From CALLMM01 sp964429855 (GTDB lineage: Bacteria; Armatimonadota; Chthonomonadetes; Chthonomonadales; CAJBBX01): a DNA stretch of 64,000 bases. Below the pieces are notes generated by a model. The model did no database searches, was not told where the DNA came from, and saw only the letters and a list, made by a program, of their open reading frames with translations. Shown one piece after another: positions 54,087-61,127 of this stretch. Position 1 is the first letter of the stretch. Each line of letters begins with the position of its first letter. Position numbers and translations under genes: made by a program. Location of the stretch: the NCBI GenBank assembly GCA_964429855.1, contig CAYSDM010000002.1, positions 1 to 64,000 on the forward strand, read 5' to 3'.

Positions 54087-55050
54087 CACCGACGCCGCGC
54101 TGCTCCTCGAACTCTACCGGCAGATGCTGTTGATCCGCCGATTCGAGGAGCGGTGCAACGCTCTTTTTATGCAGGGCAAAATCCCCTCTACGCTGCATCT
54201 CTACATCGGTCAGGAGGCGGTTGCGGTCGGGGTATGCGCCGCGCTGGCTTCTGACGACTACGTTACCAGCACGCACCGCCCGCACGGACATGCTCTTGCC
54301 AAAGGGGTTAGCGCGCGCTCGATTATGGCGGAACTCTACGCGAAGGCGACGGGCTGCTGTAAAGCCAAAGGCGGCTCGATGCACGTCGGCGATATGGCGG
54401 TCGGCATGGTTCCGGCAATCGCCATCGTGGGCGGAGGCGCTCCCATCGCCGCCGGGATCGCGCTGTCGGCAAAGATGCGGCGAAGCGGTCAGGTGGTTGC
54501 CAGCTTTTTCGGAGACGGCGGCGCCAATGAGGGCGCGCTGCATGAGGCGATGAATATGGCGGCGATCTGGAGACTGCCGGTGATCTACGTCTGCGAAAAC
54601 AACCTGTATGGAGCCTCCACTCCGGTTTCGCAGGTGATCGCAGTGGAGAACATCGCGGATCGCGCCGCCGCCTACGGTATGCCCGGTGTGATCGCAGACG
54701 GCAACGATGTGTTGTCGGTGCGAGAAGCAACGCGGGAGGCAGCGGAGCGCGCCCGGCGCGGAGAGGGACCGACGCTGATCGAATGTAAAACCTATCGCCT
54801 CTGCGGGCATTCGCGCAGCGACGCCTGCGGGTATCGTTCCCGTGAGGAGGAGGCGGAGTGGCGGGAGAAAGACCCGCTGAGCATCCAGAGCAGGCGTATT
54901 CTCGCCATGAACGCCGCGATGCAGGCGGATATGGATCGCATTGAACGGGAGGTGACCGAAGAGATTGATGACGCGGTCGCCTTTGCCGAAACGAGTCCCT
55001 ATCCGCTGGCGGAGGATGCGCTGAAACATGTCTTCTGGGAGGATCGTTGA
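54064..55050 (+). CDS. 2-oxoacid/acetoin dehydrogenase E1 component, alpha subunit
   Basis: A 328-residue TPP-dependent E1alpha. The TPP motif begins GDGGANEG at residues 150-157 and ends with the Asn pair in CENNLYG near 180. LIRRFEERC near 21 and THRPHGHALAKG near 80 are family landmarks. It resembles the acetoin dehydrogenase/pyruvate dehydrogenase AcoA-PdhA group. The coding sequence overlaps the aldolase gene by 23 bases and is followed two bases later by the E1beta start, showing tight coupling. No E3 gene is in the window. Confidence 0.9.
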   Translation: MEAAIKPDTDAALLLELYRQMLLIRRFEERCNALFMQGKIPSTLHLYIGQEAVAVGVCAALASDDYVTSTHRPHGHALAKGVSARSIMAELYAKATGCCKAKGGSMHVGDMAVGMVPAIAIVGGGAPIAAGIALSAKMRRSGQVVASFFGDGGANEGALHEAMNMAAIWRLPVIYVCENNLYGASTPVSQVIAVENIADRAAAYGMPGVIADGNDVLSVREATREAAERARRGEGPTLIECKTYRLCGHSRSDACGYRSREEEAEWREKDPLSIQSRRILAMNAAMQADMDRIEREVTEEIDDAVAFAETSPYPLAEDALKHVFWEDR

Positions 55051-55051
55051 G

Positions 55052-56065
55052 ATGGCGCAGATGACCATTGCGGAGGCTCTGCGCGAAGGAATTCGCGAAG
55101 AGATGCGCCGCGATCCGACCGTTTTCTGTCTGGGAGAGGATATCGGCGTAAGCGGCGGCTTTGGGGGAGCATTCACGGTGACGCTCGGACTCTCCGAGGA
55201 GTTCGGGCATGAACGGATACTCGACACGCCCATCTCGGAGATCGGGATTGCCGGAGTCGCCATCGGCGCGGCGATGACCGGGATGCGCCCCATCGCCGAC
55301 GTTCAGTATGGCGATTTTCTCTTCTGCATGATGGATCAGATTGCCAATCAGGCAGCCAAGATGTGTTATATGTCTGGCGGAACCGTAAAGGTTCCGATGG
55401 TGATGCGCGCCCCGGTCGGCTCCACCCGTCGCGGAGCGCAGCACGCGCAGAGTCTGGAAGCCTTCTTCACCCATATCCCCGGTCTGAAAGTGCTGGCTCC
55501 CTCCACCGCCTACGATGCCAAAGGTCTGCTGAAGAGCGCGGTACGCGACGATAACCCGGTGCTGATCTTCGAGCATAAACTGCTCTACGGTAGTAAAGGG
55601 GGACGCTCGGAGAAAGGCGCGCTCAGTCCGGTGGGCGAGGTGCCGGAGGAGGAGTATCTGGTTCCCATTGGCAAAGGGATCGTGCGGCGCGAAGGGAAGG
55701 ATGTAACGATTGTCGGCAAACTGCTGACGGTCTATCGCGCGCTGGGCGCGGCGGAGAGTCTGGCGGCGGAGGGCATCGAGGCGGAGGTGATTGATCCGCG
55801 CACGCTCGTGCCGCTGGATCGGGAACTGATTCTGGAGTCGGTGCGCAAAACCGGGCGTCTGGTGGTGGTGGAAGAGGATAATCGCACCAACGGCTGGGGC
55901 GCGGAGATCGCCGCGATGGCGGCGGAGGAAGCCTTCTTCTATCTGGATGCCCCGATAAAGCGCGTCTCCGCGCCGGATACTCCGCCTCCTTTCGCGCCGG
56001 TGATGGAGGAGTTCTACCTGCCCGGTGAAGAGGATGTCGTGAAGGCGGTTAAGTCTCTATTCTGA
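55052..56065 (+). CDS. 2-oxoacid/acetoin dehydrogenase E1 component, beta subunit
   Basis: A 337-residue partner of E1alpha. Family landmarks are MTIAEALREGIREEMRRDP at the start, FCLGEDIGVSGGFGGAF near 34, DTPISEIGIAGVAIGAAMTGMRP near 65 and GSTRRGAQHAQSLEAFFTHIPGLK near 130. The C-terminal ransketolase-fold domain has DPRTLVPLDRE. ATG 55052 has GGGAGG upstream and starts one base after the E1alpha stop codon ends. With E1alpha it decarboxylates a 2-oxoacid. Confidence 0.92.
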   Translation: MAQMTIAEALREGIREEMRRDPTVFCLGEDIGVSGGFGGAFTVTLGLSEEFGHERILDTPISEIGIAGVAIGAAMTGMRPIADVQYGDFLFCMMDQIANQAAKMCYMSGGTVKVPMVMRAPVGSTRRGAQHAQSLEAFFTHIPGLKVLAPSTAYDAKGLLKSAVRDDNPVLIFEHKLLYGSKGGRSEKGALSPVGEVPEEEYLVPIGKGIVRREGKDVTIVGKLLTVYRALGAAESLAAEGIEAEVIDPRTLVPLDRELILESVRKTGRLVVVEEDNRTNGWGAEIAAMAAEEAFFYLDAPIKRVSAPDTPPPFAPVMEEFYLPGEEDVVKAVKSLF

Positions 56066-56084
56066 TTGGCAAACGGAAACCACT

Positions 56085-57302
56085 ATGCCTGTGGATGTGC
56101 TGGTGCCCCCGGTGGGCACGAATGTGGATACGCTGATACTGGTCACCTGGCATCGTCAGGAGGGCGAAACGGTCACCAAAGATGAGCCGCTCTTCTCGGT
56201 GGAGACCGACAAGGCGCTGCTGGAGATCGAAGCGCCCGCCACCGGAATACTGCGGCAGGTCGCCTTTCCGGAAGGATCAGAGGTGACCGCGCTCAGCCGA
56301 ATCGCCGTGATCGTTACGCCCGGGGAAGCGTTCACGGAGACAGAGGCGACGGGAAGCCCATCGCCAGGCGTCTCCGCCTTTGTCGCCACAGAAGCAACCT
56401 CTCCCCCCTTATCGCAGCCCAGTACCCATCCGATTCAGAAAACGCCCGCCCGACGATTTATCTCGCCGCGCGCCCGAAGACTGGCAGAAGAGAACCGGAT
56501 CGAGTGGAGTTCGCTGCACGGAACGGGCCCGGAAGGCGCGATTATCGAACGCGATATTCAACAGGCGCTCGCAGCGCGCGCGAACGTACCTGCATCGGAA
56601 ACGACGGCGGTTGCCGCCGATGCCGACATCGTCGAGACGATACCGATTGCGGGCGTTCGCGCCGTGATTTTCGAGCGGATGGCGCGTAGTTCCGTCGAGA
56701 CCGCCCCGGTTACACTCACCACCGAAACAGACGCGGATGCGCTGGTCGAACTGCGTCGGCGTCTCCGCTCTGACGGCGTCAACGCCTCCTACAACGATCT
56801 TCTGCTGGCAATCCTCGCTCGCGCCCTGCGAGAGCATCCGCGTATGAACGCCTCGCTGGAGAGCAGTTCGGTGCGAGTCTGGCGGCGCATACATATCGGG
56901 CTGGCAGTAGATACCGAGCGCGGGCTGCTGGTTCCCGTGATCCGGAATGTGGATCAGAAGGGACTGGAGGAGATCGCGCAGGAGACGGCTGAAAAGGCGG
57001 AAGCGGCGCGTCAGGGCAGGCTTGCGCCGGAGGAGATGCGCAGAGGAACCTTTACCCTGACCAACCTGGGGATGTTCGGCATTGATGCCTTCACGCCGGT
57101 CATCAACCTGCCGGAGTGCGCCATTCTGGGCGTCGGTAGGATCAAGCCGCAGCCTGCTGTTGTAGAGGATCAGATCGTTATCCAGCAGCGAATGTGGTTA
57201 AGCCTGACTTTCGACCATCGTCTGGTGGACGGTGGCCCGGCGGCGCGTTTCCTTCAGCGCATCGCGCAACTGATCGAGAAACCGCACCTGCTGCTGACCT
57301 GA
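56085..57302 (+). CDS. dihydrolipoamide acyltransferase (E2)
   Basis: A 405-residue E2. The lipoyl domain carries Lys43 in SVETDKALLEI; a Thr/Ser/Pro-rich linker (about 85-125) leads to the E3/E1-binding domain FISPRARRLAEENRIEWSSL (near 125-145) with GTGPEGAIIERDIQ; the acyltransferase core ends with the active site His378-R-L-V-Asp382-G in LTFDHRLVDGG. It transfers the acyl group to CoA. It ends the operon, 19 bases after E1beta and 16 bases before the convergent DnaJ-like gene; no lipoyl ligase or E3 follows. Confidence 0.91.
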   Translation: MPVDVLVPPVGTNVDTLILVTWHRQEGETVTKDEPLFSVETDKALLEIEAPATGILRQVAFPEGSEVTALSRIAVIVTPGEAFTETEATGSPSPGVSAFVATEATSPPLSQPSTHPIQKTPARRFISPRARRLAEENRIEWSSLHGTGPEGAIIERDIQQALAARANVPASETTAVAADADIVETIPIAGVRAVIFERMARSSVETAPVTLTTETDADALVELRRRLRSDGVNASYNDLLLAILARALREHPRMNASLESSSVRVWRRIHIGLAVDTERGLLVPVIRNVDQKGLEEIAQETAEKAEAARQGRLAPEEMRRGTFTLTNLGMFGIDAFTPVINLPECAILGVGRIKPQPAVVEDQIVIQQRMWLSLTFDHRLVDGGPAARFLQRIAQLIEKPHLLLT

Positions 57303-57318
57303 GAGCCATCGGCGGCAG

Positions 57319-58617
57319 TTACATTTTGACCGGATCGTTGCGCAGTCGCGCCAATTCCATCAGGATCTTATGCTCGTAGCTGCTAACCTGCTTCGGGATG
57401 AAGACTTTCGGGCGAACGTAGAGGTCTCCCGCCGGACGATCCCGCAGCCCCGGCAACCCCATCCCCGTAATTTTCAGACGCTGTCCGCTCTGCGTTCCTT
57501 CGGGAATGACCAGCGGCTTCTCTCCCGCCAGTGTCTTCACCAGAGTCTGCCCGCCGAGAACCATCACCGTATAGGGAACCTCGACCTCCATAATAAGGTC
57601 GCTTCCCTCGCGCTCATACACCGGATGCGGCTTAATCCGCACGGTCAGAAAGATGTCTCCTCGCTGTCCCTGCGCATTAACCGGACCTTTCCCCTTGACG
57701 CGCAGCTTTGCCCCCTCGTAGATTCCGGCAGGAATGTTGACGGGAACCTCCTCCTCGCGCCGCCGCGTGCCTGCTCCCCGGCAGGTAGCGCACATCTTCC
57801 GATCCGTGGTGAACCCGGCTCCCCGACAGTCTGGACAGGTGACATAAGTTTGCACCTTATGCGTGCGCGCCCCGCCTCCAAACGCCTCTTCAAGCGTTAT
57901 CTCGATGCTGAGGTCGCCCTGTGAGGAGGTTGCTCCTCGTCCGCCGCCCGAAGGCGCGGCCTCTTCCGCATCCGGCGGCGGTTCTGCGCCGCTGCGAATC
58001 TTCTTGATCGCCTCATACGCCTCTTTAATCTCGATGAACTTCTGCTGCGCCTGCTGCGGATTGTCGGGATGTTTGTCCGGGTGCCATTCGCGCGCCATGC
58101 GCTTATAGGCGGCGTCTATCTCTTCATCGGTCGCCGTCTCCGAGACTTCCAGAATCTGATAGTACTTGCGCCCTGACGGGTACTTCGGCGCGGACGGTTT
58201 CGCTCCCGCTCCGGCGGATGCTCCCCCCGGTTTTGCTCCCGCGGGGCGTCTTCCGGCGCCCCCTCCCGCCGCTCCCCCGAACATCCCTCCCAGAAAGCTG
58301 CCCAGATCAAACTGGGGATCCATTCCTGGAGTACTGCGCTGCTGCCTGCCCGCGCCGGGCGGCGGTCCCGGGCGTCCGGCACCCGGAGGCGACTGCGCGC
58401 GCGGACCGCCGCCCTTACGCGCCTTCTCATACTCGGCGCGACGTTTGGGGTCGGACAGCGTCTCATACGCCTCTTTGATCTGAATATACCGCTCTTTCGC
58501 CTCCGGACTGGGATTAACATCCGGATGATTCTTAGCCAGCAGCTTACGTCCTGCCGACTTAATCTCATCTTCGGTAGCGCTGGGCGTCAGACCGAGAATT
58601 TTATAGTAGTCCTTCAC
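57319..58617 (-). CDS. DnaJ-like co-chaperone with two J-domains and a half zinc centre
   Basis: A 432-residue co-chaperone. The first J-domain (1-70) has HPD at 31-33 in AKNHPDVNP; a Gly/Pro-rich segment (70-148) with GGMFGG follows; a second J-domain (150-210) has HPD at 179-181 in EWHPDKHP. The Cys-rich region has only two CxxCxGxG motifs (Cys261/264, Cys276/279) rather than four, giving at most one zinc centre. The client-binding barrels follow (LRVKGKGPVNAQGQRGD; GDLYVRPKV). It is 100 bases downstream of dnaK in the same direction and should activate that Hsp70. Confidence 0.88.
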   Translation of the reverse strand: MKDYYKILGLTPSATEDEIKSAGRKLLAKNHPDVNPSPEAKERYIQIKEAYETLSDPKRRAEYEKARKGGGPRAQSPPGAGRPGPPPGAGRQQRSTPGMDPQFDLGSFLGGMFGGAAGGGAGRRPAGAKPGGASAGAGAKPSAPKYPSGRKYYQILEVSETATDEEIDAAYKRMAREWHPDKHPDNPQQAQQKFIEIKEAYEAIKKIRSGAEPPPDAEEAAPSGGGRGATSSQGDLSIEITLEEAFGGGARTHKVQTYVTCPDCRGAGFTTDRKMCATCRGAGTRRREEEVPVNIPAGIYEGAKLRVKGKGPVNAQGQRGDIFLTVRIKPHPVYEREGSDLIMEVEVPYTVMVLGGQTLVKTLAGEKPLVIPEGTQSGQRLKITGMGLPGLRDRPAGDLYVRPKVFIPKQVSSYEHKILMELARLRNDPVKM

Positions 58618-58639
58618 GCACGGCTCCCTTTCGCCAGCA

Positions 58640-58663
58640 AAGGGCGCGATAACTCGCGCCCTT
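58640..58663 (-). terminator. intercistronic hairpin between dnaK and the DnaJ-like gene
   Basis: A 10-bp perfect stem (58640-58649 with 58654-58663, loop TAAC). It lacks a clear T run, so it may be a partial terminator lowering the second gene's expression. Confidence 0.5.
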
Positions 58664-58717
58664 GCGGTACGGCTCCTCTGCGCGGACGCAACCTGTTGCG
58701 CCCGTCATAGGTCGCGG

Positions 58718-60529
58718 CTAATTGGCGTCTATCACGTCGTCCTGCCCGCCTGCAGTGGTTCCCGCCGTTCCCTCCGGTGTATCGGTCGGGGCGGACTGCT
58801 GGCGATACATCGCTTCGGTCAGACGATACTGCGCCTCCTGCAGCAGCGTGGTCAGGCGCATAATCTCGTCCAGATCGGTTCCGCGCAGAGCCGTTTTCAG
58901 GTCATTGAGCGCGGTCTCCACCTCCGCTTTCTGCCCGCTCAGGTTCGGATCGGTGATGTCGCCCAGGCTGCGCTCCACCGCCAGCACCAGCGCCTCCGCC
59001 TTGTTCTTGGCTTCCGCGCGCTCTCGCTGCCGACGATCCTCTTCGGCATGTTCGGCGGCTTCGCGCATCATGCGGTCAATCTCCGACTTGTTCAGGTTCG
59101 AGGAGCCGGAGATCGTGATGCTCTGCGCCCGATTGGTGGCGCGATCCTTTGCCGTCACGCTCAGAATGCCGTTGGCGTCAATCTCAAAGGTGACCTCAAT
59201 CTGTGGCACGCCGCGCGGCGCGGGCGGAATTCCGCTCAACTCAAAGCGTCCCAGGAACTTGTTATGCGCGGCGATCTCGCGCTCGCCCTGAAAGATTTTA
59301 ATATCTACGGAAGACTGGTTATCGGTCGCGGTGGTGAACACCTCGGACATACGGGTCGGAATGGTGGTGTTGCGCTCGATCAGCTTGGAGAAGACGCCGC
59401 CGAGAGTCTCCAGTCCGAGCGACAACGGAGTCACATCCAGCAGCACCACATCCTTCACCGAACCGGTCAGAACGCCTCCCTGTATGGCGGCTCCCACCGC
59501 CACCACCTCATCCGGATTGACCCCCTTGTTCGGCTCCTTCCCGCCGCCCAGCTTCTTCACCAACTCCTGAACCATCGGCATACGGGTCGAACCGCCCACC
59601 AGAACGATCTCATCCAACTGACTCGCGGTGATCTTCGCATCGCTCAACGCCTGATTGAAAGGCTTGATACAGCGATCCAGAAGGTCGCGGGTCATATCCT
59701 CGAACCTGGCGCGGGTCAGCGGAAGCTCCAGATGAACGGGTCCATCCTCGGTTGCGCTGATGAAGGGCAGGCTGATGGTCGTCTGCATGACATTGGTGAG
59801 TTCGATCTTCGCCTTCTCCGCCGCCTCTCGAATGCGCTGCATCGCCTGTCGGTCTTTGGAGAGGTCAATGCCATGCTCTTTCTTGAACTCGGCGACGACG
59901 TACTCCATGATTCGATGATCCCAGTCATCGCCGCCCAGCATCATGTCTCCTGCGGTGGACTTCACCTCGAAGACACCGTCCCCGACCTCCAGAATGGAGA
60001 CATCGAAGGTTCCACCTCCCAGGTCGAAGACGAGGATCGTCTCGTTGCTCTTCTTGTCCAGCCCGTAGGCAAGCGCTGCCGCGGTCGGCTCGTTGATAAT
60101 GCGCAGCACTTTCAGCCCGGCGATCTCGCCAGCATTTTTCGTCGCGGTGCGCTGGGAGTCGTTGAAGTAGGCGGGAACGGTGATGACCGCTTCGGTGACC
60201 GGCTCACCCAGATAGTCCTCTGCGTCCTTTTTCAGCTTCTGAAGGATCATGGCGGAGATCTCTTCCGGGGTGTAGGACTTACCGTCAACGGTTACGCGCT
60301 CGCTGGTTCCCATCTTCCGTTTGATGGAAAGCACTGTACGCTCCGGACTGACAACGGCTTGCCGCTTGGCGGCGGCTCCGACAATGCGCTCGCCGGTCTT
60401 TGTAAAGCCTACCGCCGACGGGGTTGTACGGCTGCCTTCCGCGTTAGCGATGACAGTCGGCTCGCCGCCTTCCAGCACCACGACGACGGAGTTGGTTGTT
60501 CCCAGGTCTATCCCTACGATCCTTCCCAT
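58718..60529 (-). CDS. dnaK: molecular chaperone DnaK (Hsp70)
   Basis: A 603-residue Hsp70. The N-terminal GIDLGTTNSVV, FDLGGGTFDVSIL near 180, LVGGSTRMPMVQ near 320 and the substrate-binding VTPLSLGLETLGGV near 375 are all clear. The final helical lid ends with a short, Gly/Thr-rich tail, DDVIDAN. ATG 60529 has AGAGGAG about 11 bases upstream. No CIRCE operator was found upstream. grpE is not adjacent. Downstream is the tandem-J DnaJ-like gene. Confidence 0.95.
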   Translation of the reverse strand: MGRIVGIDLGTTNSVVVVLEGGEPTVIANAEGSRTTPSAVGFTKTGERIVGAAAKRQAVVSPERTVLSIKRKMGTSERVTVDGKSYTPEEISAMILQKLKKDAEDYLGEPVTEAVITVPAYFNDSQRTATKNAGEIAGLKVLRIINEPTAAALAYGLDKKSNETILVFDLGGGTFDVSILEVGDGVFEVKSTAGDMMLGGDDWDHRIMEYVVAEFKKEHGIDLSKDRQAMQRIREAAEKAKIELTNVMQTTISLPFISATEDGPVHLELPLTRARFEDMTRDLLDRCIKPFNQALSDAKITASQLDEIVLVGGSTRMPMVQELVKKLGGGKEPNKGVNPDEVVAVGAAIQGGVLTGSVKDVVLLDVTPLSLGLETLGGVFSKLIERNTTIPTRMSEVFTTATDNQSSVDIKIFQGEREIAAHNKFLGRFELSGIPPAPRGVPQIEVTFEIDANGILSVTAKDRATNRAQSITISGSSNLNKSEIDRMMREAAEHAEEDRRQRERAEAKNKAEALVLAVERSLGDITDPNLSGQKAEVETALNDLKTALRGTDLDEIMRLTTLLQEAQYRLTEAMYRQQSAPTDTPEGTAGTTAGGQDDVIDAN

Positions 60530-60576
60530 GACTCTCGTGTCTCCTCTGACGAATGGTTACTCTATTCCTGAAATAT

Positions 60577-60593
60577 GCGGCGATGGTCGCCGC
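60577..60593 (-). promoter_or_regulatory. hairpin in the dnaK leader
   Basis: GCGGCGA (60577-60583) and TCGCCGC (60587-60593) form a 7-bp stem with a 3-base loop, about 48 bases before the dnaK start. It may be a structured leader; no sequence of a known thermosensor was recognised. Confidence 0.3.
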
Positions 60594-60632
60594 GAAAAAT
60601 AGCCTGACGTTAAGGTTATACGTTGCCGTATC

Positions 60633-60658
60633 AAAATCCTGTTTCATCGCAGGATTTT
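60633..60658 (-). terminator. terminator-like hairpin after the Rhs-immunity unit
   Basis: AAAATCCTG (60633-60641) pairs with CAGGATTTT (60650-60658) with an 8-base loop. Read leftward it ends in T-rich sequence, 62 bases after the immunity-candidate stop and before dnaK. Confidence 0.55.
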
Positions 60659-60720
60659 CATTGAAGGAAGGCGACCATGAATACGCGGCGTCCGAGATTC
60701 AACAGCCAGAAGGCGGAATG

Positions 60721-61107
60721 TCAGCGCACCCTCGCCATGCGACTGGTCTCAGGCCAGTAGACATCCACGGTCAGATCGGGCTTGAACATCAGCATCATCT
60801 CTTCGCCCTCTTTCACCATCTCACGCACCAGCGCCACATCAAATCGCACGGTCAGGATCATGCGGCTGTCCGCATCATCTTCCGGGTCCGGCATTGGGTC
60901 CGCCTCCGCCGTCGTCACTCGCAGGATACAGTTCGGGTTAGGCGGCGGGTAGGTTGCCAGGGCGTGGCGAATCACCTGGATAAAATCCTGTTTTTTCCAG
61001 CGCTGCAACTCCGTTATGATTTTACCCAGATTACCGGGAAAGTCGCGCACATCAAAAATATGGGGCCAGTCATAGAAGGATTGATCTTCGGTCAGTTCAA
61101 TATACAT
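60721..61107 (-). CDS. candidate immunity protein of the Rhs toxin
   Basis: A 128-residue protein, not recognised as a named family. It opens with MYIELTEDQSFYDWPHIFDV, has a helix GKIITELQRWKKQDFIQVIRHAL and a beta part (CILRVTTAEA, ILTVRFDVAL), and is clearly acidic overall (about 23 Asp/Glu against about 15 Lys/Arg). It begins 20 bases after the Rhs stop codon with GGGAG upstream, on the same strand; that place and size are what is expected of an immunity gene. The acidic character would suit neutralising a nuclease. Function is inferred only from position and composition. Confidence 0.6.
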   Translation of the reverse strand: MYIELTEDQSFYDWPHIFDVRDFPGNLGKIITELQRWKKQDFIQVIRHALATYPPPNPNCILRVTTAEADPMPDPEDDADSRMILTVRFDVALVREMVKEGEEMMLMFKPDLTVDVYWPETSRMARVR

Positions 61108-61127
61108 GGGTATCTGCTCCCGATGGC

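Noticed and set aside
60444..60647. 67-codon leftward frame upstream of dnaK
   Set aside because: It runs through the dnaK leader and into dnaK in another frame, with no ribosome site and no recognisable product.
60530..60720. CIRCE operator upstream of dnaK
   Set aside because: No TTAGCACTC-N9-GAGTGCTAA-like sequence is present; only a short GC hairpin is seen.
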